This document shows positions 31,014 through 40,840 of a stretch of 64,000 nt of DNA, in pieces. The stretch's first letter is position 1; each line of letters opens with the position of its first letter. The notes beneath the pieces are model-generated. The model ran no database searches, was not told the DNA's origin, and worked only from the letters and a program-made list of their open reading frames with translations. The stretch is from Alphaproteobacteria bacterium. Lineage in GTDB: Bacteria > Pseudomonadota > Alphaproteobacteria > RF32 > CAG-239. The translations under genes were made by a program, and so were the position numbers. The stretch is from NCBI GenBank assembly GCA_017626035.1, contig JAGAJR010000013.1:1-64000 (forward strand), read 5' to 3'.

Positions 31014-31033
31014 AAAACTCGTATAATGGTCAT

Positions 31034-31337
31034 CTAATACAGATTGGTCGAGTTGAAAGTTTCCTCACGTACGTTTATGTACGCTGCGGTACTTTCACTC
31101 TTCAATCTTATTATATGACTCATTCTCCGAGTTTTTGTAAAAACTCATCTAGCTGGTAACTAATACAGAAATTTCAGATAAAATGCTCGGTCATGTACTA
31201 TTGGGTACACTCCCTCACATTTTTCTTTATTTCTTATTATTTCCCTCGTTCTCCGGATTTTTTATGTTGTCTAATACAGATTGGTCGAGTTGAAAGTTTC
31301 CTCACGTACTTTCACTCTTCAATCTTGTTACATGACT
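31034..31337. repeat. Palindromic intergenic repeat, two full copies and a partial
   Basis: A 39-base identical block beginning CTAATACAGATTGGTCGAGT occurs at 31034-31072 and 31271-31309. Each is followed by TTTCACTCTTCAATCTT, which pairs back (GATTG...CAATC, GAGTTGAAAGT...ACTTTCACTC), so each unit can fold into a hairpin. Copy one has a 20-base insertion (31073-31092) with repeated GTAC. A third CTAATACAGA lies at 31160. It fills the gap between two genes and looks like a dispersed REP- or RPE-type element. No ORF is evident. Confidence 0.8.
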
Positions 31338-31348
31338 TATCAATTTAT

Positions 31349-31380
31349 TAAAAAAGCCTCCGTTTCGGAGGCTCTTTTTG
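31349..31380 (-). terminator. Terminator of ftsZ (bidirectional)
   Basis: GCCTCCG/CGGAGGC stem with six T residues on the minus strand and CTTTTT on the plus strand. Confidence 0.93.
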
Positions 31381-31411
31381 GTTTATAACGATAATAATTT
31401 TTGAATGACGT

Positions 31412-33091
31412 TTATTTACGACGCAGGAAAGATGGAATCTCCAAATTCAATCTGTCTTCTGTGTGGTATTCGTCATCAGAGAAAGAAGGAGTTACAGCTT
31501 CTTGAATATGCTCTTGCTCTTTTTTCTTTCTGTTTCTTCTGGCGATGGAAAAACCTGTTACTCTTTCAATCAGAGTAGGGGTATATTCTTCATCGTCATT
31601 CACAATCAATTCTTCAGGCTCTTCCTGTTTGCGGCGAGCGAAAGGGGTTGGATTGTGATCCGGGAATAATTCCGGCTCTTCTTCAATGGTTCTGATAGAA
31701 CTTTTAGCCGTAAAAACATTTTCGTTTGAAGACAGGATGTTCTCTAATTGAGCTTCCGAATTTAAGTCTTCTGATTTGTTAATAATAGCTTTGAACAAAG
31801 AAGATGCTTTTGGCATTTCGTTTAAAACCGGAGATCTTTCCAGAGTATCGAAATCCTCAAACTTTTCTTCTTCAATGGAAGTCTGGATAATAGGTTCTTC
31901 CTTTTGTTCAGGTTCCGTATCGCCGGAGAGAATTGATGATGCGTCAATCGTTTCGGCGATGGTTTCGACAACTTCTTTTTCTTTAGTTGCCGAGAATTTC
32001 TCAAGGTTTGAATCCAACTCCGGAGTAGGGGTCGGAGTTACATCCAAATCTTTAATATAACTTTCTTCAATATAACTTGTCGGTTTGTTGTTTACTTGCG
32101 GTTTCGGTTGTACGCCTTTGGCATCGCCGATGCCTGTTGCAACAATGGAAACGCGGATTTTACCGGCCAGGTTTTCATCAAAGCTTGAACCGAAAATGAT
32201 GTTGGCATCTTCGTCAACTTCTTCTTTGATGCGGCTGGCAGCTTCGTCAATTTCAAACAGGGTAATATCTGAACCGCCGGTAATATTTATCAGGACACCC
32301 TTTGCACCCTGCATGGAACAATCGTCAAGCAACGGGTTGGCCAAAGCTTGTTCGGCAGCTTTGACTGCACGGTCTTCGCCTTCGGCTTCTCCTGTTCCCA
32401 TAATGGCTTTGCCTTTGTCTTGCATAATGCTTTTGATATCGGCAAAATCAAGGTTGATTAATCCCGGCATCATCATCAAATCGGTAATGGAACGAACACC
32501 GGCGTATAAAACATTGTCCGCCATAATGAAAGCATCGGCCAAGGTTGTTTTTTTGTCGGCAATACGGAATAAATTTTGGTTTGGAATGATGATAATACTG
32601 TCTACAGAGGAGGTGAAATCTTCAACTGCGGCTTCGGCCGTTTCATAACGTTTACGGCCTTCAAACTGGAACGGTTTGGTAACAACACCCACTGTCAAAA
32701 TACCTTTTTCTTTTGCCAGTCTGGCAACAACCGGAGCTGCTCCGGAACCTGTTCCGCCGCCCATTCCGGCAGTGATAAACACCATATTGGCTCCTTCAAG
32801 CTCTCTTTCAATTTCTTCTTTGGCTTCTTCAGCAGCAGCACGGCCGACTTCCGGGCGGGCACCGGCTCCAAGTCCCTGAGTGGTTTCAAGGCCCAGTTGA
32901 ATTTTACGACTGGCGGATGAGTGAGCAAGAGCCTGAGCATCTGTGTTGGCAACAATGAAATCAACGCCTTCAAGTTGTTGGGCAATCATATTATTTACGG
33001 CATTTCCGCCGCCGCCGCCGACGCCGATTACGGAGATTCTTGGTTTGAGGTGGGTTATTGTTTTTTCCGGAACGGCTAACTTAATTGACAT
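31412..33091 (-). CDS. ftsZ: Cell division protein FtsZ, 559 aa
   Basis: The tubulin-like GTPase that forms the division ring. [13 protein letters not shown] near residue 22 and the tubulin signature [10 protein letters not shown] near residue 115 are intact. The core ends near 320; then comes an acidic, probably disordered linker of about 220 residues and the C-terminal membrane-protein-binding peptide [10 protein letters not shown]. It is longer than the E. coli protein (383), as is common in alphaproteobacteria. A terminator separates it from ftsA, so it must have a promoter between 33092 and 33215. Confidence 0.98.
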   Translation of the reverse strand: MSIKLAVPEKTITHLKPRISVIGVGGGGGNAVNNMIAQQLEGVDFIVANTDAQALAHSSASRKIQLGLETTQGLGAGARPEVGRAAAEEAKEEIERELEGANMVFITAGMGGGTGSGAAPVVARLAKEKGILTVGVVTKPFQFEGRKRYETAEAAVEDFTSSVDSIIIIPNQNLFRIADKKTTLADAFIMADNVLYAGVRSITDLMMMPGLINLDFADIKSIMQDKGKAIMGTGEAEGEDRAVKAAEQALANPLLDDCSMQGAKGVLINITGGSDITLFEIDEAASRIKEEVDEDANIIFGSSFDENLAGKIRVSIVATGIGDAKGVQPKPQVNNKPTSYIEESYIKDLDVTPTPTPELDSNLEKFSATKEKEVVETIAETIDASSILSGDTEPEQKEEPIIQTSIEEEKFEDFDTLERSPVLNEMPKASSLFKAIINKSEDLNSEAQLENILSSNENVFTAKSSIRTIEEEPELFPDHNPTPFARRKQEEPEELIVNDDEEYTPTLIERVTGFSIARRNRKKKEQEHIQEAVTPSFSDDEYHTEDRLNLEIPSFLRRK

Positions 33092-33215
33092 CGTATTTCT
33101 TACTCCAAAAATTTTATTCGTTTTGTTTAGAATAAGAAAAATAAATTAAGTTTTGGTTACTAAACACAATTTTTATGCTGATAATTTGTTTTATGTTTTC
33201 GGCTTGGATATTTGA

Positions 33216-33240
33216 AAGAAAAAGCACCCGAACAGGTGCT
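33216..33240 (-). terminator. Terminator between ftsA and ftsZ
   Basis: On the minus strand AGCACC/GGTGCT with a six-base loop and a T-rich tail, just after the ftsA stop. It would reduce read-through into ftsZ. Confidence 0.75.
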
Positions 33241-33249
33241 TTATTCAGT

Positions 33250-34503
33250 CTAAAAATTTTGTTTTATCCATTCGAAAATTTTACCGAATCCGCTGTTACT
33301 GCCGGATGGTTTGCTGATTATTTTATTAGGCTTTTTCTCTGTATAGTTCAGGGCAAAAAGCAATAAGCCGACGGCAGTTGAAAAAGACGGCGTGTAAAGG
33401 TTGTCGGGAAGGTTTAAGATATTTTTCGGACGTCCCAGACGAACTTGTTTATCCAACACCATGGAGGCGACTTCCCGGATGCCGGAGAGCTGGCTTCCGC
33501 CGCCGGTTAAAACAACGCGGTGGCTGGATATGTCTTTTAAGCCGTGTTCGGTCAGTTTTTTGTTTATCAATTCAAAAGTTTCTTCAATCCGCGGCGTGAT
33601 GATATTAATTAAATCTGCTCTCGGAACTTGTTTTATTAAGCTGTCATCTTCTTCTCCGACCGGGTAGACATTAATAGTTTCTTCTTTGTCTTTGCTGGTC
33701 AGAAAAGCACAGCCATGCAGGGTTTTGAGCCTTTCGGCATGAGTAAAAGAGGTAGTTAATCCCCAGGCAATATCGTTGGTTACATTATTGCCGCCGACAC
33801 CCAAAGATGAGAAATAAACCGGATAGCCGTGTTTAAAGGTTGCGATATTTGTTGTTCCGCCGCCGATATCAATGATAGTGGCACCGATTTCTTTTTCGTC
33901 GTCGACCAGACAGGACAAGCCGGAAGCATAGGCCGAAAAAGCTTTTTCGGCAATTTCAAGGTGAGCGTTTTCAATAACGGTAGAAATATTTTTAAATTGT
34001 ATTTCGGGAATCAAGCCGAGAAGGATATTAACGGACAGGTTTTCGCCGTAAATATTTCTGGGATCTTTGATTTCATCCCCCATATCCAAACGATAGTTTG
34101 TTGGCAGGCAATGTATCAATTCGTGGTCTTCAACGTTGATTTTATTAATGCCTTTTTCAATAACCTTATTGATGTCATTTTCATTTACGGGACGGTTTTT
34201 ATTAATGGAGATTGTGGCTTCTTTAACAGTGCTTTTGATTTTATCTCCGGAAATGTTGACAATAATCCGGTCAATGCGTTCGTTGGCCATTTGTTCGGCC
34301 GTTTCAACCGCATTGCAGACAGATAATGTTGCTTGATTGATATCCGTAACAATACCGTTTTTTATGCCTTTGGAGGCATTATAACCGTAGCCTACCACAT
34401 TAATTCTTTTATCCCGGCTGATTTTGGCGATAACGCAGCAGACCTTGGATGAACCGATATCCAATGCGGCAACCGTTGTCAGTCGATTGAATGAATGTGG
34501 CAA
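33250..34503 (-). CDS. ftsA: Cell division protein FtsA
   Basis: An actin-like ATPase that tethers FtsZ to the membrane. AALDIGSSKVCCVIA opens the ATPase fold; IDIGGGTTNIA and VVLTGGGSQLSGI are the later phosphate and adenosine motifs. The C-terminal amphipathic helix FGKIFEWIKQNF is the membrane anchor. The start is TTG, supported by GGAGG eight bases upstream. It follows ftsQ by 23 bases. Confidence 0.96.
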   Translation of the reverse strand: MPHSFNRLTTVAALDIGSSKVCCVIAKISRDKRINVVGYGYNASKGIKNGIVTDINQATLSVCNAVETAEQMANERIDRIIVNISGDKIKSTVKEATISINKNRPVNENDINKVIEKGINKINVEDHELIHCLPTNYRLDMGDEIKDPRNIYGENLSVNILLGLIPEIQFKNISTVIENAHLEIAEKAFSAYASGLSCLVDDEKEIGATIIDIGGGTTNIATFKHGYPVYFSSLGVGGNNVTNDIAWGLTTSFTHAERLKTLHGCAFLTSKDKEETINVYPVGEEDDSLIKQVPRADLINIITPRIEETFELINKKLTEHGLKDISSHRVVLTGGGSQLSGIREVASMVLDKQVRLGRPKNILNLPDNLYTPSFSTAVGLLLFALNYTEKKPNKIISKPSGSNSGFGKIFEWIKQNF

Positions 34504-34526
34504 TGTTATATCCTCCGTTAAAAATT

Positions 34527-35405
34527 TTACATTTTTTGTTCTTTTTTATTTTTGCGGAGTTGTTCTTTCTCTTTTGTGCTTATTTTGCCGAGTTTAACAA
34601 CAACCTTATCTTCCAATCGTAAGTCAATGATGGTTAATTTACGTTTAAGAATACCTTGTGTTGTGTTTAATTTTAATAATTTTTCCCAAGCTTTATCCGG
34701 ATTTTCTTCAGGCAGTTTTACGGTAATGCCGTTTTCAATGTCATCCAAAATAATGTTCCAGCGGCGTTTGGAAATGTAACTGGCGACTTTTATGCGTTTG
34801 GAAATTTCCGGTTCGGAGGACACGAAATCAAGAAGTTCGGTTATATGTTCCGGAGCTTCTTCTCCGACAATAAGCAGTATTGGGCGGGAAGGTTTGAACG
34901 GAGCGTCAATCACGTTTCCTTCCGTGTCAATCGGGTGGAATTTTTCGGATAGCTGCCAGATGGCTCGAACTTGACGTTCCTCTATTTTGATATGCAGAAT
35001 GTTAGGGAAAAAGCTTCTTTTGACAACAGCGTCCCGAACCCAAGGCAGTGTTTTTATTTTTTCCCGAATCTCCTCAAGATCAATTTCCAGGATATTGCTT
35101 TCCCGATTAAGATTTAAGGTGTTCAGTATGGCTTGTTTGGAAGTTTTGTTTCTTCCCTCAAGGATGATGTCATCAATGGTAAATCCGATAGTTCCGCTGT
35201 AATCATAGAATTGTTGCCGTAAATCGGTTATTTTCTTACTGACCAGGCTGTTTTTGATTGTGATTGTGATTGAGGCAATGAAAAAAATAAAGCCCAAAAT
35301 TATCAGATTGCCAATAATGCGATAAGGCCATGTCCTTGGCAAAAAGACTTTGTTATCGGCCGGTTTTATCTGATTTTCCGGTTTATTTTCTGGTGTTTCA
35401 GCCAT
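34527..35405 (-). CDS. ftsQ: Cell division protein FtsQ
   Basis: A bitopic divisome protein: a short cytoplasmic part, one membrane helix (IIGNLIILGFIFFIASITI), a POTRA domain (IDDIILEGRNKTSKQAIL, then ILEIDLEEIREKIKTLPWVR) and a beta domain that binds FtsB/FtsL. 292 residues, ending in a Lys-rich tail. It sits between murB (4 bp away) and ftsA, as in other alphaproteobacteria except that ddl is missing. Confidence 0.93.
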   Translation of the reverse strand: MAETPENKPENQIKPADNKVFLPRTWPYRIIGNLIILGFIFFIASITITIKNSLVSKKITDLRQQFYDYSGTIGFTIDDIILEGRNKTSKQAILNTLNLNRESNILEIDLEEIREKIKTLPWVRDAVVKRSFFPNILHIKIEERQVRAIWQLSEKFHPIDTEGNVIDAPFKPSRPILLIVGEEAPEHITELLDFVSSEPEISKRIKVASYISKRRWNIILDDIENGITVKLPEENPDKAWEKLLKLNTTQGILKRKLTIIDLRLEDKVVVKLGKISTKEKEQLRKNKKEQKM

Positions 35406-35409
35406 GTTC

Positions 35410-36345
35410 TTATTTATTGATACCCAAACGTTTTACTTCCCATTCCAAAGTAATGGACGTTTTATCTTTAACTTTTTGGATAATTGTTTCGCCAAGAATT
35501 TCCAAATCTTTGGCGGAGGCGTTTCCGGTGTTAATCAGAAAGTTGCAGTGTTTTTCCGAGACTTTTGCTCCGCCGATTTGTAAATCGGCACAGCCGGATT
35601 TTTTTATAAGTTCCCAAGCTTTGAGGCCGTCGGGGTTTTTGAAAGTTGAGCCGGCGGTTTTTTCATTGTAAGGCTGGCTTTTCATTCGGTATTTTTTATG
35701 CTCTTCCAATGTTTTTTTGATGTTTTCGGCGGAGCTTTTTTCTACCTTAAAGGTGATGGAGAGAATAATCCAGTCATCAGGAAAGTAACTGCTGCGGTAG
35801 GAAAGCATCAAATCGTCGACACTGACGGTTTTTTCTTCTCCCGTATCATCGATGATTCGGGCTTCCAAAATAACGTCTTTTACGGATTTTCCAAAACATC
35901 CGGCATTGGTTTTTACCGAACCGCCTATCATTCCCGGAATGGAGCAAAGAAATTCCAGACCGCCGAGCCCATGTTCAATCATGACTTTTTTGAGTTCGAT
36001 GTTTTTTACGCCGGCTCCGCAGGTAATGGTGTTTTCATTGACGGTTATTTTCTTAAAATACGGGCTGTCCAATTTGATGACAACACCCGGCACACCGCCG
36101 TCCCGGACCAGAAGATTGGAACCTCCGCCGATAACGCATACCGGCAAATTATACGGTTTTAATTTTAAGAATAATCCTAAGTCTTTGCTGTCTGCCGGAA
36201 CAAATAAAACTTCTGCAGGACCGCCGACGCCGAACCAGGTGTGTCGGCTTAAGGGAATATTGCTTAAATATTTTCCCCGAACTTCAGGTAACAGTTCTAT
36301 AAGTCCGTTTTTCTTTTTGAATTTAAATAAATTCAGCCCCAGCAT
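35410..36345 (-). CDS. murB: UDP-N-acetylenolpyruvoylglucosamine reductase MurB
   Basis: A flavoenzyme that reduces UDP-GlcNAc-enolpyruvate to UDP-MurNAc with NADPH. FAD-binding segments LSRHTWFGVGGPAEV and IGGGSNLLVRD, IPGMIGGSVKTNAGCFG in the middle, and AGSTFKNPDG carrying the catalytic serine near residue 230. The total of 311 residues without an extra domain fits the short type. Normally murC separates murG and murB; here murB follows murG directly. Confidence 0.97.
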   Translation of the reverse strand: MLGLNLFKFKKKNGLIELLPEVRGKYLSNIPLSRHTWFGVGGPAEVLFVPADSKDLGLFLKLKPYNLPVCVIGGGSNLLVRDGGVPGVVIKLDSPYFKKITVNENTITCGAGVKNIELKKVMIEHGLGGLEFLCSIPGMIGGSVKTNAGCFGKSVKDVILEARIIDDTGEEKTVSVDDLMLSYRSSYFPDDWIILSITFKVEKSSAENIKKTLEEHKKYRMKSQPYNEKTAGSTFKNPDGLKAWELIKKSGCADLQIGGAKVSEKHCNFLINTGNASAKDLEILGETIIQKVKDKTSITLEWEVKRLGINK

Positions 36346-36362
36346 ATTTATTTTCTCCGGTA

Positions 36363-37481
36363 TCAGCGTTTGGCAATAATTTCTTTTTCAATGGCATTGG
36401 CAAAACGTTCTGCCGCATCGACAATTCCTACTTTTTTGGCATTGGCGGACATGGTTTTGAGTCTTTTTTCATCAGACATCAGCGACAACAGCAGTTCACT
36501 TAGCTTTTCTTTGGTAAAATCTTTTTGTTTTAAGACAATGCCGGCTTTAGCATCGGCAATTTCCTGAGCATTGGACGTTTGGTGGTCATCGGCGGCAATC
36601 GGAAGCGGAATGAGAATCGAAGGAAGGCCGACAGCGGCGATTTCACTGACAGAAGATGCTCCGGCTCGGGAAATAATTAAATGTGTTTGTTCATAAAGTT
36701 CCGGCATATTGTTGAAAAAATGAGACAATGTTATTTCGGCGGAAGAGCCGTCGTAGGCTTCTTTTATGGTTGGAACGTCCGCTTCCCGGCATTGCTGGAA
36801 GAGGCGGATTTTTTTCTGATCTTCTTTGGTCAGACTTTTAATGACTTCAGGAACTACATCTCCGAAGATTTTGGCTCCCTGAGATCCGCCCAAGACCATA
36901 ATTTGAAATTTTTTTCCTTTGATTTCCGGATATTCCGAATCGCGAATATCGGCAATTGCTTTACGAATAGGCATTCCGGTCAAAACGGTTTTGATATTTT
37001 GAGGCGTGTATTTTACTTTTTTGAAGCTTTGGGCGATTAGCGAAGCATATTTGCTCAAAAAACGATTGGTGCGGCTCATGACGGAATTTTGTTCGTGGAT
37101 GACCAAGTCAACCCCCATCAGAATAGCAGCCATGGATGCAGGGAAGGAAGCGTATCCGCCGAAACCGACTACACAGGCAGGCCGTTCCCGGAACAAAATG
37201 TATCCGGCTTGAACAATGCCCAGACAGGTTTTGAACAGGCTTTTGATTTTAAACCATTTGGATTTTCCGACCAAGGCTCCGGCATAGACGGCGTAATTTT
37301 TTATTTCGCCGAGTTTTCCTTTGTAGTTGTCTTTTCCGCGTTTGTCGGTAATCAGGGCGAGGCGGTATGCCCGTTTGTTGAGTTCTTCGGCTAAGGCTTC
37401 TGCGGGGTAGACGTGTCCGCCGGTTCCTCCGGCAGTGAGAATAATCAATGGTTTTCGGGATGATTGGTTTCTAGTTTTCAT
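36363..37481 (-). CDS. murG: MurG N-acetylglucosaminyltransferase
   Basis: Makes lipid II from lipid I on the inner face of the membrane. GGTGGHVYPAEALAEEL near the N-terminus and MVLGGSQGAKIF, then SRAGASSVSEIAAVGLPSIL are the family signatures; QTSNAQEI closes the UDP-GlcNAc site. The ATG at 37481 has GGAGG seven bases upstream; an ATG 15 bases earlier contains that site. The start overlaps the end of ftsW, indicating coupling. Confidence 0.97.
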   Translation of the reverse strand: MKTRNQSSRKPLIILTAGGTGGHVYPAEALAEELNKRAYRLALITDKRGKDNYKGKLGEIKNYAVYAGALVGKSKWFKIKSLFKTCLGIVQAGYILFRERPACVVGFGGYASFPASMAAILMGVDLVIHEQNSVMSRTNRFLSKYASLIAQSFKKVKYTPQNIKTVLTGMPIRKAIADIRDSEYPEIKGKKFQIMVLGGSQGAKIFGDVVPEVIKSLTKEDQKKIRLFQQCREADVPTIKEAYDGSSAEITLSHFFNNMPELYEQTHLIISRAGASSVSEIAAVGLPSILIPLPIAADDHQTSNAQEIADAKAGIVLKQKDFTKEKLSELLLSLMSDEKRLKTMSANAKKVGIVDAAERFANAIEKEIIAKR

Positions 37482-38601
37482 CTTTGTCCTCCGCATGTAC
37501 GTTTTTACGGGTTATGGCCAATAACATTCCCATTCCGATGGCCGATGCCAGAATGGATGAACCGCCGTAGGAAATAAAAGGAAGCGTCATACCTTTGGTT
37601 GGCATAAGATGCAGGGTTGACGCCATATTGATAATGCCCTGCAAACCGAAAGAAGCGGATAATCCGGCGGCGGAAAGAATAATAAACAGATTGTTGTCTT
37701 TCATGGAAATTAACATGGAGCGAATAACAATCGTTGCAAATAAGCCTACCAGAATTAAACATAAAATCAAACCAAATTCCTCGGCGGCAACTGCAAAAAT
37801 AAAATCTGTATGGGCATCGGGAATATTCAGTTTGACAATACCTTCGCCCGGTCCTCTTCCGAAGAGGCTTCCGCTTTGAAATGCCTCTAAGGATTTTTTG
37901 ACCTGATAGCTCAGATTATGCTCAGAATCCAAAAACTGTTGAACCCGGGTATGGACATGGCTGAAAGTGAAGTAAGCCAAAACCATCAGCCCGATACCGA
38001 CAATTCCCAATACCGTAACCAGAAGGATGGAAAGGCCGGCCAAAAAGAATTGAAAGACCCAGATGGCGGAAACGACGATGGACATTCCCACATCCGGCTG
38101 CATCAGCAATAAAATCAGCGTAAATGCGTAAAGACTCATGGAAAGGAAATTGCCCGGCATATCGCGGTATTTTTTCTGTCCTTCAAAAAGCCATGCGGCG
38201 ACAACGGCAAAAAACGGTTTGATAAATTCCGAAGGTTGCAGGGAAAAGCCCAAAATGCGAATCCAACGGGAAGCCCCTTTTGTTTCTTCGCCCCAGAATA
38301 GTGTCAAAATCATCAGAAAAATTGTTGCGACATATCCCAAAATGGCCGTCCGCCTTATGGTTTTTAGGCTTTGCATGGAGAGAAAAATCATCAGGGCATA
38401 AGCCAAAGGGATGAAGAACAACTGGCGTTTGACAAAGTGAAAACTGCCGTAGCCGATGCGGTTGGCAACAGCCGGGCTGGCAGAAAAGTTGAGGAAGATT
38501 CCGACGGCAATCAGAATTGTTACCAGAGACAGCAAAACCTTGTCAACGGTCCACCACCAGTTGGCGATTAAGCTTTTGCTGTTTCTGGAAAATGAGATCA
38601 A
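37471..38601 (-). CDS. ftsW: Lipid II polymerase FtsW
   Basis: SEDS-family peptidoglycan glycosyltransferase of the divisome, about ten membrane helices. GASRWIRILGFSLQPSEFIK and the late LMPTKGMTLPFISYGGSSI are diagnostic, with AAEEFGLI in between. 376 residues. It follows mraY after 11 bases and overlaps murG. murD, usual between mraY and ftsW, is absent. Confidence 0.96.
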   Translation of the reverse strand: MISFSRNSKSLIANWWWTVDKVLLSLVTILIAVGIFLNFSASPAVANRIGYGSFHFVKRQLFFIPLAYALMIFLSMQSLKTIRRTAILGYVATIFLMILTLFWGEETKGASRWIRILGFSLQPSEFIKPFFAVVAAWLFEGQKKYRDMPGNFLSMSLYAFTLILLLMQPDVGMSIVVSAIWVFQFFLAGLSILLVTVLGIVGIGLMVLAYFTFSHVHTRVQQFLDSEHNLSYQVKKSLEAFQSGSLFGRGPGEGIVKLNIPDAHTDFIFAVAAEEFGLILCLILVGLFATIVIRSMLISMKDNNLFIILSAAGLSASFGLQGIINMASTLHLMPTKGMTLPFISYGGSSILASAIGMGMLLAITRKNVHAEDKDEN

Positions 38602-38612
38602 AGTTCTGCTCC

Positions 38613-39686
38613 TTAGATTGTCATCAGAGAGGTCAAGCCGATAACAGCCAAAATGAAACCGATAATCCAGAAGCGGACAACGACATTTACTTCACTCCAG
38701 CCGAGCTGTTCAAAGTGGTGATGTATCGGAGCCATTTTGAAAAAGCGTTTGCCGGTTTTTTTGAACCAGAATACCTGAATCATCACGGATACGGCTTCCA
38801 TTACAAAGACTCCGCCGACAATGGCCAGAAGAATTTCGTGCTTAGTCATAACGGCGATGGTACCGAGCAAAGCTCCCAATGCCAGAGAACCGGTATCTCC
38901 CATAAATACTTTTGCTTTAGGGGCGTTAAACCATAAGAAACCAACCAGACTTCCGATAATGCCGGAACATAAAACGGCAATTTCTCCGGATTGAGGAATC
39001 GGGGTAATGTAAAAGTATCTGGCAATGTCTGTTCCGCAAATGTAGGCAATAATCATAAATACCATAAATGCACAAATTGATAATCCGGCGGCTAAACCGT
39101 CAAGACCGTCGTTTAAGTTTACGGCGTTGGATGCTCCGGCAATCACTACCATGGCAAACGGAATATAAAACCAGCAAAGGTTAATTGCCACGTTTTTGAG
39201 ATACGGAATATTCAGGCTGTAACGTTGATCTTCCGGTGTGGCGTAAGAAATAACCAACACTGCGGCCAAAGCTGTTGTGAACTGCAATAAAAGTTTCATT
39301 CTTGCGGTCATGGCGTTCGCCGTTTGTTTGGTAACTTTCATATAGTCATCAACGAATCCGGTTATTCCGAAAATAATCAAGACAAGAATTGCAATCCAAA
39401 CAAATAAATTGCTGAGGTTTGTGCAAATAAGAGCGGTTAATATTCCTGAACCGAGAATCAGAATTCCGCCCATGGTCGGGGTTCCTTTTTTTGTTAACAG
39501 GTGGCTTTGAGGGCCGTCTTCTCTTATCGGCTGGCCTTTGCTTTGGTGATGGTGGAGAAAATCGATTAAACGTTCTCCGAAACTTAAAGAAATGAGCAGA
39601 GACACAAAAAAGGCCATGACACCGCGAGCCGTCAACGTATTGAAATAATCCGGGGCGGACAGATAATTGAAAATATAGTTTAACAT
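38613..39686 (-). CDS. mraY: MraY phospho-MurNAc-pentapeptide translocase
   Basis: Joins UDP-MurNAc-pentapeptide to undecaprenyl phosphate to form lipid I. Multi-spanning; the motifs GTPTMGG, GFVDDYMKV, NLNDGLDGLAAG and the late APIHHHFE are present. 357 residues. AAGGA lies seven bases before the ATG. It is first in the division and wall cluster here; murE and murF, which usually precede it, are not in the window. Confidence 0.97.
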   Translation of the reverse strand: MLNYIFNYLSAPDYFNTLTARGVMAFFVSLLISLSFGERLIDFLHHHQSKGQPIREDGPQSHLLTKKGTPTMGGILILGSGILTALICTNLSNLFVWIAILVLIIFGITGFVDDYMKVTKQTANAMTARMKLLLQFTTALAAVLVISYATPEDQRYSLNIPYLKNVAINLCWFYIPFAMVVIAGASNAVNLNDGLDGLAAGLSICAFMVFMIIAYICGTDIARYFYITPIPQSGEIAVLCSGIIGSLVGFLWFNAPKAKVFMGDTGSLALGALLGTIAVMTKHEILLAIVGGVFVMEAVSVMIQVFWFKKTGKRFFKMAPIHHHFEQLGWSEVNVVVRFWIIGFILAVIGLTSLMTI

Positions 39687-39756
39687 TACATATTCCTTCT
39701 GGTTTAATTTGGAGGAATTTTATCGCTAAACTCTAAAGTTTTTATTAAAAATCGGC

Positions 39757-40824
39757 TTAATTATCTAAATACAGGGAGCTCTTTTTGTAGTTTTCAATAG
39801 CGTGGCGGATAAGCACGCCGATGATGGCGGCAACCGGAACGGCAATCATTAATCCCAGAAAACCGAGCAATACACCTCCGGCCAACAAAGCAAACATAAC
39901 CCAAACCGGATGAAGCCCCACGTTTTCGCCGACGAGTTTCGGGGTTAGAAAGTTGCCTTCCAAAAATTGTCCGGTGATGAATACGATTACGACCTGAATT
40001 ATCGGCATGAGAGAATCAAATTGGGCAAAAGCAATTCCCAGACTGACTACGAATCCGACAATGCTTCCGACGTAAGGGATGAACGAAATCAAACCGGCAA
40101 TGAAACCGACCAAGACGCCGAGTTCCAATCCGACAAAATACAATCCAAGAGAATAGTATGTTCCGAGCAGGACGCAGACGCTGAATTGTCCGCGGATAAA
40201 TCCGGACAAGGTGCGGTCTATTTCCCGAGCTTGTTGCCGAATGGAGGCTTTTGAACTTCTGGGAAGCAGGCTGTCAACTTTGGCGATGAACTTGTCCCAG
40301 TCGCGGAGCATATAGAATGTTACGACCGGAGTAATTAAAAGCAGGGACAGCAAGTTGAAGAAGGCAAATCCGCCGGTTATGACACTTCTGAATACCGATC
40401 CGACCAATTTTAATCCGTTTGTGGCGTTATTCCTCAGATAGTCTTTGATTTTGTCCGGTTCGAGATTTGGAAAGCGGTCTTGAAGTTCAATAATCAGCGG
40501 TTCTATTTTTTTGATTAAACTTCCTATATATTGAGGAACAACGGCGATGAAACGTCCCAATTGTTCATCAATGACGCCAAACAGGATAATCAGGGCCGGG
40601 ACGAGTGTGATGATAACCAGAAAGAGGACTAAAAAGGTTGCCAGAGTTCTGTTCAGCCCGAGTTTGGTAAATTTTGAGGTTAACGGATCCAAAAGGTAAC
40701 CGATGATAATTCCGGCAACAAACGGTAAAAGTACCGACCGGAGAATATATACGGAGGCACAAAAAAGAACAAACAGAGTCAGCCAGAATACCCAGTTGCG
40801 ATTAGCCTTTTTTATTTCGGTCAT
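39757..40824 (-). CDS. AI-2E/PerM family permease
   Basis: A 355-residue membrane protein of the AI-2E transporter (PerM, YdiK) family, with about eight hydrophobic helices, a cytoplasmic helical segment after the second or third, and the family motifs SFIPYVGSIVGF and FLEGNFLTPKLVG. The substrate is not predictable; the family name comes from a debated autoinducer-2 exporter and includes Na+/H+ antiporters. AAGGA six bases before the ATG. It follows the DUF2066 gene after 16 bases, a pairing seen in other alphaproteobacteria. Confidence 0.88.
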   Translation of the reverse strand: MTEIKKANRNWVFWLTLFVLFCASVYILRSVLLPFVAGIIIGYLLDPLTSKFTKLGLNRTLATFLVLFLVIITLVPALIILFGVIDEQLGRFIAVVPQYIGSLIKKIEPLIIELQDRFPNLEPDKIKDYLRNNATNGLKLVGSVFRSVITGGFAFFNLLSLLLITPVVTFYMLRDWDKFIAKVDSLLPRSSKASIRQQAREIDRTLSGFIRGQFSVCVLLGTYYSLGLYFVGLELGVLVGFIAGLISFIPYVGSIVGFVVSLGIAFAQFDSLMPIIQVVIVFITGQFLEGNFLTPKLVGENVGLHPVWVMFALLAGGVLLGFLGLMIAVPVAAIIGVLIRHAIENYKKSSLYLDN

Positions 40825-40840
40825 GATGTATCCTTATTTA

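Noticed and set aside
31034-31337. CRISPR-like array
   Set aside because: Only two full copies with unequal spacing and internal palindromes, and no cas genes; it is an intergenic repeat.
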